A DNA stretch of 64,000 nucleotides from MED-G105 sp039819085 (GTDB lineage Bacteria > Pseudomonadota > Alphaproteobacteria > Caulobacterales > Parvularculaceae). Both the position numbers and the translations under genes were made by a program. Of this stretch, positions 34,421 to 42,442 are shown one piece after another. Location: contig JBCBSQ010000003.1 in NCBI GenBank assembly GCA_039819085.1, positions 62,001-126,000 of the forward strand. Reading direction: 5' to 3'. The notes below the pieces were generated by a model, which saw only the letters and a program-made list of their open reading frames with translations, did not search any database and was not told the origin of the DNA. Numbering within the stretch: position 1 is the first letter of the stretch; every line of letters starts with the position of its first letter.

Positions 34421-34996
34421 ATGAGAGGGCGAAACGGCATTTTTCGGGGGGGTTCGCTCGGCGTATTCATGCGCCGGGCGCGCCGGTTCTCCAGCGACGC
34501 GCGCGGCGCCGCCGCTCTTGAATTCGCGATCGTCGGGCCAGTCTTCATTGCGTTGATCATGTCGCTCTTCGAGCTCGGCCTGATGATGTTCAAGATCTCC
34601 ATGGTCGACCTCGCGGTCTCGCAGGCGACCAAGTTCATCTATACGGGCGCGGTTCAGTCCGGGACGCCGACGCAAGAGGAGATCGGCGAGTTCATCTGTT
34701 CTCGGGCGGTCGTGCTGAGAGATTGCGAAAACAATATCACGGTCGAGCTGACGGCGATCGGATCGTTCAATGCGCCGCCGGAAAACGACGCGCCGTGTGT
34801 CGATTCCCGCAATCCGGACCTCAATCCGACGGTCGCTTACGATACGGGCAGCGGTTCGCAAATCATGTTCATGCGCGTCTGCGTGACAACCGACGTCCTG
34901 ACGCCGGGTCTCGGGCTTGGGCTTGCGCTAAATTCAACGGATACGGATCGCGCGCAGATTGTGTCGTCCGTCGCATTCATGAATGAGCCGTTTTGA
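34421..34996 (+). CDS. TadE-family pseudopilin
   Basis: A 191-residue protein with a basic leader, then GAAALEFAIVGPVFIALI, the TadE-like processing region (Glu at position 5 after Gly) and a hydrophobic helix. The rest is a periplasmic domain with four cysteines. TadE proteins are minor pseudopilins of the Tad system. GGAGGGG at 34408-34414 supports the ATG. Its stop shares one base with the next start (TGATG). Confidence 0.87.
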   Translation: MRGRNGIFRGGSLGVFMRRARRFSSDARGAAALEFAIVGPVFIALIMSLFELGLMMFKISMVDLAVSQATKFIYTGAVQSGTPTQEEIGEFICSRAVVLRDCENNITVELTAIGSFNAPPENDAPCVDSRNPDLNPTVAYDTGSGSQIMFMRVCVTTDVLTPGLGLGLALNSTDTDRAQIVSSVAFMNEPF

Positions 34997-35601
34997 TGAA
35001 TTGGATGCTGAAGAAACTCCGCCTTCGGCGACTAGCCGCCTGCGAGGCCGGCGTTTCATCTATTGAGTTCGCGTTCATCGCGCCGGTTCTCATCATGTTT
35101 ATGCTCGGCAGTCTGACGATGTTCGACGCAATGCGGGCGACGCGTCAGATGAGCACCGCCGCGCAAGTCGTCTCAGACCTTGTAACGCGTCTCGACACGA
35201 TCAGCGATGAACAGCGAGACGCGGTGTTTCTCGCCGCCGAAGCTCTTCTCGGCCGGTATGGCGAGAGCGAGGAAACCAACTTCGTCATCACAAGCGTCGC
35301 AAATCTTCTGCACGATAACTCCGATGATCTCTACGTCGTATGGAGCGAGGCGAAGGAGGAGGGGACTGAGCTTACAAATGACGACCTCGACGCGTTCTCG
35401 TTTCCGCAGATCCCGAATGGCGAGGCGGTGATCCTGATCCAGACGGAGATGGAGTACCAGCCGGTCGCCGTCGGCTTTGGGTTGCCGACGGAACTCAAGT
35501 TCGAAGACATAGCGATCCGGCGGCCACGTTTCGTCGCGGAGGTTTGCTACCGGGTTTCCGAAGACGAGGAGACCTGCAGTTCCGATCTTGAGTACGACTG
35601 A
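34996..35601 (+). CDS. Second TadE/TadF-like pseudopilin
   Basis: A 201-residue protein with the same build as the gene before it: basic leader, AGVSSIEFAFIAPVLIMFML, then a soluble domain with two cysteines near the end (CYRVSEDEETC). The start ATG overlaps the upstream TGA by one base, so the two are coupled. TadE and TadF are normally paired in Tad loci, so this is likely the partner pseudopilin, though the prepilin peptidase and the secretion ATPase are not in the window. Confidence 0.85.
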   Translation: MNWMLKKLRLRRLAACEAGVSSIEFAFIAPVLIMFMLGSLTMFDAMRATRQMSTAAQVVSDLVTRLDTISDEQRDAVFLAAEALLGRYGESEETNFVITSVANLLHDNSDDLYVVWSEAKEEGTELTNDDLDAFSFPQIPNGEAVILIQTEMEYQPVAVGFGLPTELKFEDIAIRRPRFVAEVCYRVSEDEETCSSDLEYD

Positions 35602-35680
35602 TCGACCTTAGCGGGGTCCAGCCGTAAGCGGGGTCCGCTTCTCCATGGCGCGCGCGCGGACGTTTCGCTAGCTTGCCGCC

Positions 35681-36445
35681 ATGTCGCAGACGTCTCCTCC
35701 GCATTCAGCGGCGCGCAAACTGATCACGCGTCTGGCTCGCTCGACGCTCGACGCGGTCGCGCCGCCGGCATGTCCGGTGACCGGCGACCGGGTTAGCGCG
35801 CCTGCGACCCTGAGCTACCGCGCCTGGGGACTGGTGCGCTTCATCGACGATCCAATGTGTCCGCGGTGCGGCGTTCCCTTCGAGCGGCAGTCGGACGAAG
35901 GCTATCTGTGCGGCGCGTGTCTTTCGATCGAGCCGGCCTTTGATCGCGCGCGCGCCGCCGCCGTTTATGATGAGGCGATCAAGGGGCTGATTTTGTCGTT
36001 CAAACACGGCGACCGCACGGATCTTGCGCCGCTGTTCGGGCGCATGCTGGCGCGGGCGGGGGGAGAACTGATTCGTCCAGAGACGATTCTGGTCCCCGCG
36101 CCATTGCATTGGCGTCGGCGGGTTGCGCGAAGGTTCAATCAGGCCGGTCTGCTCGCGGCCGCCCTTGGACGCGAGGCGGGCTGCCGCGTGGAAACTGATC
36201 TTCTTGTGCGACGGCGCGCGACGAAGCCAATGCGGGAGATGTCGACGGCGGCGCGCAAACGCAACGTCGCCGGCGCGATCGTCGCCGCGCCCGGCGCGCG
36301 CGCGGCGCTTGATGGCGCGCATGTGATCGTCGTCGATGATGTATTCACCAGCGGCGCGACCATTTCTGCATGCGCGAGGGCGCTAAGGCGAGCCGGCGCG
36401 GCGAAAGTGGACGCGTTGACGCTTGCGCGCGTTTTGAAGACGTAA
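35681..36445 (+). CDS. comF: ComF-family phosphoribosyltransferase-like protein
   Basis: A 254-residue protein. An N-terminal zinc finger (Cys60, Cys63, Cys77, Cys80) precedes a phosphoribosyltransferase fold with LILSFKHGDRTD, LVPAPLHWRRRVARRFNQA and the PRPP loop VIVVDDVFTSGAT. ComF proteins are linked to DNA uptake and recombination in naturally competent bacteria; the exact reaction is unknown. The start is the ATG at 35681. Confidence 0.93.
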   Translation: MSQTSPPHSAARKLITRLARSTLDAVAPPACPVTGDRVSAPATLSYRAWGLVRFIDDPMCPRCGVPFERQSDEGYLCGACLSIEPAFDRARAAAVYDEAIKGLILSFKHGDRTDLAPLFGRMLARAGGELIRPETILVPAPLHWRRRVARRFNQAGLLAAALGREAGCRVETDLLVRRRATKPMREMSTAARKRNVAGAIVAAPGARAALDGAHVIVVDDVFTSGATISACARALRRAGAAKVDALTLARVLKT

Positions 36446-36571
36446 ACGATCAGGGCGGAGACTTGCGCAACGCTTGGGCAGGCGCCACGGGCTGGGAAGT
36501 CGCGCTGAATGCCGATATAGCATCCGACTTTTGCGTAGTTAGCCAGCAAGGCAGGACAGGAAATCTCATTG

Positions 36572-36829
36572 ATGTCGCCGGTAACGATCTACACCAAGCC
36601 CATGTGCCCATTCTGTGTGCGGGCGATGGTCCTTTTGGCTGACAAGGGCGCGGAAGTGACGGAGATTTCCGCCGCGTATGACGCGGAGAAACGCGCTGAA
36701 ATGCTGTCGCGCTCCAATGGGAAGATGACCTATCCCCAGATCTTTATCGGGGAGACTCATGTCGGCGGGTGCGATGATCTGTTCGCCCTTGACCAGGCGG
36801 GCAAGCTGGACGCGCTCCTTGGTGGCTGA
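36572..36829 (+). CDS. grxC: Glutaredoxin 3
   Basis: An 85-residue glutaredoxin with the active site CPFC (Cys12-Cys15), TYPQIFIG with the cis-proline, and VGGCDDLFALD for glutathione binding. It reduces protein disulfides with glutathione. The ATG at 36572 is preferred to a TTG three bases earlier. It is followed within five bases by the amidase gene, which also acts in glutathione metabolism if its assignment is correct. Confidence 0.95.
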   Translation: MSPVTIYTKPMCPFCVRAMVLLADKGAEVTEISAAYDAEKRAEMLSRSNGKMTYPQIFIGETHVGGCDDLFALDQAGKLDALLGG

Positions 36830-36834
36830 CGCGC

Positions 36835-37680
36835 ATGACTGACGCCGCCAAGATCAGAGTTGCGTGCGCGCAAATGCGCTCCGGCGTCGATCGGGCGCTG
36901 AATGTCGCGGATGCGCGAGACCTCGTCCGCGAAGCGTCGACGAAGGGCGCGGTTTTTGTCGCGACCCCGGAAATGACGACCGCGGTTGACCGGGACCCGG
37001 ACCGTCTGCGGGCTGGTCTGCCGCTAGGCGAGGCGCTGCCGGAAATTGAGGTGTTCGCCGCGCTCGCGGACGAGCTGTCTATCTGGCTCCTCATCGGCTC
37101 GATGCCGATTCGACTGGACGACGTTCGGCTCGCCAATCGCGCATTCCTCTTTGCCCCTGATGGCGGGATCGCGGCGCGTTACGACAAGATTCATATGTTC
37201 GACGTGTCGCTCCCGGACGGCGAAACCTGGCGAGAGTCATCTGTCTATGCGCCGGGCGGGGAGGCGGTGCTGGCGCAGACCGCGCTCGGCGCAACGGGCC
37301 TGACGATCTGTTACGATCTGCGCTTTCCCGCGCTTTATCGAAGGCTGGCGCAGGCGGGCGCAAAAGCGCTCTGCGTTCCGGCGGCGTTTACGCGCCAGAC
37401 GGGCGAGGCGCACTGGTCGACGCTTCTGCGCGCGCGCGCCATCGAGAACGGCGCGTTTGTCGTCGCGCCCGCGCAGGGCGGCCGACATGAAGACGGGCGC
37501 GAGACCTATGGCCATTCCATGATCGTCGATCCCTGGGGCCGCGTGTTGGCGGAACTGGATCATGACGAGCCGGGCGTTCTGATCGCGGACCTTGAGCTCG
37601 GCGCCGCTGAAGAGGCGCGTCGGCGTATTCCGTCGCTGTCTCTTGATCGCGCGGATGAGGCGGTCATCTTAAGGGCATGA
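36835..37680 (+). CDS. Nit-type carbon-nitrogen hydrolase (deaminated glutathione amidase-like)
   Basis: A 281-residue amidase of the nitrilase superfamily. The triad is Glu46 (TPEMTT), Lys118 (RYDKIHMFDV) and Cys159 (LTICYDLRFP). KIHMFDV and CYDLRFP are typical of Nit1/Nit2 proteins, which repair deaminated glutathione or omega-amides. Its position between glutaredoxin and a DUF1178 gene is a common alphaproteobacterial arrangement. The stop shares ATGA with the next gene. Confidence 0.92.
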   Translation: MTDAAKIRVACAQMRSGVDRALNVADARDLVREASTKGAVFVATPEMTTAVDRDPDRLRAGLPLGEALPEIEVFAALADELSIWLLIGSMPIRLDDVRLANRAFLFAPDGGIAARYDKIHMFDVSLPDGETWRESSVYAPGGEAVLAQTALGATGLTICYDLRFPALYRRLAQAGAKALCVPAAFTRQTGEAHWSTLLRARAIENGAFVVAPAQGGRHEDGRETYGHSMIVDPWGRVLAELDHDEPGVLIADLELGAAEEARRRIPSLSLDRADEAVILRA

Positions 37681-38189
37681 TTAAGTACAGTCTTAGGTGC
37701 GCTAACGCGCATGAATTCGAAGGATGGTTCCGTTCAAGCGCTGATTTCGACGATCAGAGCGCTTCGGGGGAGCTGTCGTGCCCGATTTGCGGGATCAGCC
37801 ATGTGGAAAAGGCGATTATGGCGCCCGCCGTCTCGACCGGTCGCGCCTCCGAACAGCGCCTCGGCGACATGCGCGCCGCAATGGCCGAAGCCGCAGCAAA
37901 CGCTCGCACTTACATCGAAAAGAACTTCGAACATGTGGGCGGGCGTTTTCCGGAGGAAGCGCGGAAGATCCATTATGGGGAAGCCGACGCGCGGCCCATT
38001 TACGGCGAAGCGACGCTGAAAGAAGCGAAGGAGTTGCGCGACGAAGGCGTCTCGGTCGCGCCCGCCCCGGGATTTCCGTCCAAGACCGATGCGGCTGGCC
38101 CCGCCCGGCCAAAGAATTCACCGACGGCGAAAGGCGCTGAATCGGCGAGGCCAGCCAATGCTGCGGAGACCAAAAAGGTCTCAAACTGA
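37677..38189 (+). CDS. DUF1178-family zinc-ribbon-like protein
   Basis: A 170-residue protein. It opens with MIKYSLRCANAHEFEGWF and has CPIC (Cys35, Cys38), which with Cys8 suggests a small metal site, then VEKAIMAPAVSTGR. The middle part HVGGRFPEEARKIHYGE is also typical of the family. The C-terminal 35 residues are low-complexity. The function of DUF1178 is unknown. It is translationally coupled to the Nit amidase. Confidence 0.93.
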   Translation: MIKYSLRCANAHEFEGWFRSSADFDDQSASGELSCPICGISHVEKAIMAPAVSTGRASEQRLGDMRAAMAEAAANARTYIEKNFEHVGGRFPEEARKIHYGEADARPIYGEATLKEAKELRDEGVSVAPAPGFPSKTDAAGPARPKNSPTAKGAESARPANAAETKKVSN

Positions 38190-38319
38190 CATCGCTTCGG
38201 CTCCTGGCCGCCTGAACCGTCTCGTGCGCGGGCGGTGAGGCCAGCGTTAATGGCGTCGTCAACGAACTTCGTTAGCCTTTGGCGTTCGAAGTTGAGACTT
38301 AGGAAACGCCCAACGGACG

Positions 38320-40113
38320 ATGTCGACGCCGCAGGACATCCTGAAATCCACGCCGTTCGGCGCCGGGCTGAGCGATGCGACGCGTCGGGCGCTCGTCTCC
38401 CGCGGTCGACCGCTCGAGATCCCCGGCGGCTCCGCGCTGTTCGAAGCGGGCTCTCAGCCGGACGCCGTTTATCTTATTCTCTCAGGGCGATTGATCGTTT
38501 GTCGCGAAGGCGCATCCGAACATGGCGGCGCTGACGAAATCATCGGCTACGCCCGCGCCGGCGAGATCGTCGGCGAAATGTCGATGCTCGACGGCGCGCC
38601 GCGCACCGCGTCCGCGTATGCGCTTAGAGACACCAGTCTTTTGGCGCTCGACGCCGGGATCGTCGCGCGGCTAATGGCGAAGCGGGCGGATTTCGCCGCC
38701 GCGGTCGCGCGCACCATTCTCAGGCGGAGCCGTGCGCCAGCCGCGGATGGAACGCGCGCGCCGCCCCGCGTCTTCGCGGTAATCGCAAGTTCGCGGTCTC
38801 TCGAGCCAGTCTATTTTGCAGATGAATTGGCTATTGAAATCAATAGCCTGGGAAAGAAAGCGGCGCTTCTCAAGGAGCATGATATCGATTGCGCGCAGAC
38901 GGGGGAAAGCGCTTTTCATAAGGCTGAAGAGGCGGTCGACGCGCTGCTGCTGCCATGTCGGATCGAAGACTCCGACTGGTACCGCTTCTGTCTGCGGCAC
39001 GCGGACCGCATGCTGGTCTTCGCCCGGCGCGATTCCAAGCCCGCCTCGCCGCTGCCACTGTCGCCTGCGCAGTCCTCGCCGGCCCGCCGGTTTCGCCTCG
39101 TCGACCTTGTGATGGTGCACGAGGGCCAGGGCGAGGGCTGGACGGCCGCTTGGGCCCGCGAAACCGAAGCGGATCGAATCTTTCAGTGGCGTGGACCGAA
39201 AAGTCGGGCGCGACTTGCGCGGACGATTGCAGGACGAAGCCTCGGCTTATGTCTTTCGGGCGGCGGCGCCCGCGCGTACGCCCATTTCGGCGTCTTGAAA
39301 GCGCTGCGCCAGCGTGGAGCGCCCATCGACATCATCGGCGGCGCGTCCATGGGCGCGATTATTGGCGCGTGCGTCGCGATGGGGTGGGAGGAAGATGAAA
39401 TCGAGGAGCGGCTGCGGGACGCGTTTGTCGAGTCGAGCCCTCTTTCGGATCACATGCTGCCTGTTGTCTCCCTGACGAAGGGCGATCTCGTCGAAGAGCG
39501 CCTGCGCCGGCATTTCGGGGATATGCGCATTGAGAACCTGCGGACGCCGTTCTTTTGCGTCTCTTCGGAACTGACGAGGGGCGAGGTGCGCGTCCACCGG
39601 GTGGGGCTGTTGCGTCACGCCCTCAGGGCGTCGATTTCGCTGCCGGGCGTCCTGCCGCCGGTCGTGGACGGCGCCGACCTTTTGGTTGACGGCGCGGTGC
39701 TCAACAATTTTCCAGTCGACGTCATGCGCACCAGGCATCGCGGGCTCACTATCGGGGTCGACGTGGCGCGAGAGGCGTCGATCGAAGCGGAGGCGTTCGC
39801 GGATCCGCCGAGCTTCGTTGGATGGGTGAAGCGGTATGGATTGAGTTCCGCGCCGCCGATTGTGTCGCTGCTCATGCGCGCGGCGACGGTGGGCCGACCC
39901 ACGTCCCTCGGGGTTGAGCCGCCGGACATTCTCGTCGCGCCGGACGCGCCAGGCGTTGACCTGCGCGACTGGCGGGAGTTCGACGTCGCTGTCGCAGAGG
40001 GCCTGAGCGCTGCGAGAACCGCCTTCGGCGCCGCCGCCTGGCTGCTGGAGCCATATTGCGCGGACGCGACGGCGGCGCGCGTCGCCGCGTCCGAAGAGCT
40101 GGTGGAGGTCTAA
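38320..40113 (+). CDS. Patatin-like phospholipase with N-terminal cyclic nucleotide-binding domain
   Basis: A 597-residue NTE/RssA-type protein. Residues 1-125 are a cyclic nucleotide-binding-like domain (IPGGSALFEAGSQPDAVYLILSG is the barrel start, GEIVGEMSMLDGAPRTASA the phosphate-binding cassette). A linker domain follows, and the patatin domain begins at SGGGARAYAHFG, with Ser343 in GASMG and Asp457 in DGAVLNN forming the catalytic dyad. It should hydrolyse phospholipids or lysophospholipids, perhaps under cNMP control. Whether the cassette still binds cAMP cannot be decided here. It overlaps ubiG by four bases at the stops. Confidence 0.92.
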   Translation: MSTPQDILKSTPFGAGLSDATRRALVSRGRPLEIPGGSALFEAGSQPDAVYLILSGRLIVCREGASEHGGADEIIGYARAGEIVGEMSMLDGAPRTASAYALRDTSLLALDAGIVARLMAKRADFAAAVARTILRRSRAPAADGTRAPPRVFAVIASSRSLEPVYFADELAIEINSLGKKAALLKEHDIDCAQTGESAFHKAEEAVDALLLPCRIEDSDWYRFCLRHADRMLVFARRDSKPASPLPLSPAQSSPARRFRLVDLVMVHEGQGEGWTAAWARETEADRIFQWRGPKSRARLARTIAGRSLGLCLSGGGARAYAHFGVLKALRQRGAPIDIIGGASMGAIIGACVAMGWEEDEIEERLRDAFVESSPLSDHMLPVVSLTKGDLVEERLRRHFGDMRIENLRTPFFCVSSELTRGEVRVHRVGLLRHALRASISLPGVLPPVVDGADLLVDGAVLNNFPVDVMRTRHRGLTIGVDVAREASIEAEAFADPPSFVGWVKRYGLSSAPPIVSLLMRAATVGRPTSLGVEPPDILVAPDAPGVDLRDWREFDVAVAEGLSAARTAFGAAAWLLEPYCADATAARVAASEELVEV

Positions 40114-40919
40114 GCCGCCGGCTGGGGATGGTTCGCCTTCGCCGCGACCACCATGTAGTTGATCCCCAGATCGTCGACGACGCGCCAGGCGTCTGACAGC
40201 GGTGAATAGGCGACGCCTGCGCGCGCCGTCACCGCCATGTCCTCCGGCGCAAGCGCCGCTTCGATCTCATCCGGCGTGACGAATTTGCGCGGGTCATGCG
40301 TGCCGCGGGGCAGCCATCCGAGGATGTATTCCGCGCCCACTTTTGCGATCGCGAAGGCGCGCAAGGTTCGGTTGATCGTGGCGACGATCATCACGCCGCC
40401 CGGCTTCACGAGCTTCGCGGACGCCCGCAAAAAGAGATCGACGTCCGCGACATGCTCAACGGCTTCGAGATTCAAAACAGCGTCAAAAGTCGGTTCGCCA
40501 GCCGCGACGAGGGCTTCGACGGTCGTTGCGCGGTAGTCGATGTCGAGGCCGCTTTGCCGAGCATGGGAGGACGCGATGCGAACGTTCAGCTCGGAGGCGT
40601 CGACGCCGACGACGTCCGCGCCAAGCCGACGCATCGGTTCGGAAACAAGGCCGCCCCCGCAACCGACGTCGAGAAGCCTTAGCTCCTGAAGCGGCGTTCT
40701 GGCGTGCGGATCTCGGCCGAAATGGGCGCACACCATATCGCGGATGTATCCAAGTCGGACCGGATTGAATTTGTGGAGGGGCTTGAACTTGCCGAGCGGG
40801 TCCCACCACTCAGCGGCGATCTTTTCGAACTTCGCGATCTCCGCTGGGTCAATGGTCTCGCGCGCAGGCCTATCGTCTTCACGCTGCGGGTCGATCGCGT
40901 CGGCGGGGGCGGTTGTCAC
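40110..40919 (-). CDS. ubiG: Ubiquinone biosynthesis O-methyltransferase
   Basis: A 269-residue class I methyltransferase. It has KFEKIAAEWWDPLGKFKPLH (UbiG N-terminal signature), the SAM motif LLDVGCGGGLVSEP (from residue 82) and TINRTLRAFAIAKVGAEYILGWLPRGTH, which is diagnostic. It methylates both hydroxyls in the ubiquinone ring pathway. The start is GTG with AGGAG ten bases upstream. It stands alone and diverges from lysC. Confidence 0.95.
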   Translation of the reverse strand: MTTAPADAIDPQREDDRPARETIDPAEIAKFEKIAAEWWDPLGKFKPLHKFNPVRLGYIRDMVCAHFGRDPHARTPLQELRLLDVGCGGGLVSEPMRRLGADVVGVDASELNVRIASSHARQSGLDIDYRATTVEALVAAGEPTFDAVLNLEAVEHVADVDLFLRASAKLVKPGGVMIVATINRTLRAFAIAKVGAEYILGWLPRGTHDPRKFVTPDEIEAALAPEDMAVTARAGVAYSPLSDAWRVVDDLGINYMVVAAKANHPQPAA

Positions 40920-41167
40920 GTCGGGCGGCTCCTGTTGCGCGGGCGGGCGTCGGGCGGGCGACTGGAAATCGCATTTGGCGTCGCGGCGAAAACGCGCTCG
41001 TGTTGCTAATCTACGACACCGCCCCTAACCATGGATGGCTGTGAATGGAATGGGACCGCGCGTCGCGCTGTCGCGGTTCGCGCGCGTCTGACGAAGCAGT
41101 CTTCGTCAAGCCGACGCCCGGACCAATGGAATGGCGTAGGTGAAAAGGGCGAACGGGACGTCTGCGA

Positions 41168-42442
41168 ATGGGCCGCATCGTTATGAAATTCGGCGGGACG
41201 TCGGTGGCGGACCTGGCGCGGGTGCGCCATGCGGCGGGGTTCGTACGGCGCGAAGCGGACGCCGGCAACGGCGTGGCGGTCGTCGTATCGGCGATGGCCG
41301 GCGAGACGAATCGGCTTGTAGATCTCGCTGCGTCTGCGGGCGCGCCGGATCCGGCGCTTGACGTGCGTAATGTCGAAGCCGACGCAATCCTTTCGACAGG
41401 CGAACAGGTAACGTCCGCGATGCTGGCGCTGACGCTGCAGACCTTCGGCTATCGCGCGCGGTCCTGGCAGGGCTGGCAGGCGGGCATGAAGACCGACGCC
41501 GCCCATGGCCGCGCGCGCATTTCCGGGATTGACGGCGGCGCGCTCGGCGAGGCGATTGACAATGGCGAGATTGCCGTTGTCGCGGGGTTTCAGGGGCTTT
41601 CCGAATCCGGGCGCATCACGACGCTCGGGCGCGGCGGGTCTGATACGACGGCGGTCGCGCTCGCTGCGGCTCTTGGCGCGGACCGATGCGATATCTACAC
41701 TGACGTTGACGGCGTATACACCACCGATCCGCGCATCACGAAGCAGGCGCGCCGCAACGACCGTCTGTCCTATGAGGAAATGCTCGAGATGGCGTCCCTG
41801 GGCGCGAAAGTGCTGCAGACGCGATCGGTGGAGCTCGCCATGGCGTATCGCGTCAACCTGCGCGTCCTGTCGAGCTTTGTTGCGCCGGATGCGGATAATC
41901 CGGGCACCGTCATTTGCGACGAGGAGGAGGCAATGGAGCAGCGCATCGTCAGCGCCATCACCGTGTCCCGCGACGAGGCGCGCGTCAGCCTCCTCGCCGT
42001 GCCCGACGAGCCCGGCCGGGCGGCGCGGATTTTCACCGGCCTCGCGGAGCATGGGGTCAATGTGGACATGATTATTCAGAGCCCGGCGCGGACCGCTGGC
42101 GCGAACATCTCGTTCACCATTCCCGAAAGCGATCTTGATCGGGCCGTCGCGGCGATAACGGCGGCGAAGGATGAGATCGGCTATGATCGGCTTGAGCCGG
42201 ACCGCGACGTCGTCAAAGTGTCCGTCATCGGCGTTGGCATGCGCAGCCACACCGGCGTGGCGTCGACCATGTTCAATACGCTCGCCGAGCGGCGCATCAA
42301 CATACACAACATCTCGACCTCCGAGATTAAAATCAGTGTATTGATCGACGCTGAGTACGCGGAACTCGCCGTGCGTGCGTTGCACCAGGCGTACGACCTC
42401 GACAAAGCTCCCAACCGTGGCTCGCCAGGAGGCGGCGAATGA
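41168..42442 (+). CDS. lysC: Aspartate kinase
   Basis: A 424-residue enzyme that phosphorylates aspartate, the first step to lysine, threonine and methionine. The kinase domain shows KFGGTSVAD, TLGRGGSDTTAVALAAALGA and YTDVDGVYTTDPRI. Two ACT domains (from about residue 265) give feedback control, presumably by lysine and threonine. It shares ATGA with ptsP, so the two are coupled. Confidence 0.97.
   Translation: MGRIVMKFGGTSVADLARVRHAAGFVRREADAGNGVAVVVSAMAGETNRLVDLAASAGAPDPALDVRNVEADAILSTGEQVTSAMLALTLQTFGYRARSWQGWQAGMKTDAAHGRARISGIDGGALGEAIDNGEIAVVAGFQGLSESGRITTLGRGGSDTTAVALAAALGADRCDIYTDVDGVYTTDPRITKQARRNDRLSYEEMLEMASLGAKVLQTRSVELAMAYRVNLRVLSSFVAPDADNPGTVICDEEEAMEQRIVSAITVSRDEARVSLLAVPDEPGRAARIFTGLAEHGVNVDMIIQSPARTAGANISFTIPESDLDRAVAAITAAKDEIGYDRLEPDRDVVKVSVIGVGMRSHTGVASTMFNTLAERRINIHNISTSEIKISVLIDAEYAELAVRALHQAYDLDKAPNRGSPGGGE

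Noticed and set aside
33800..34861. 353-codon open frame on the minus strand
   Set aside because: Antisense to the VWA and TadE genes, which have clear domains.
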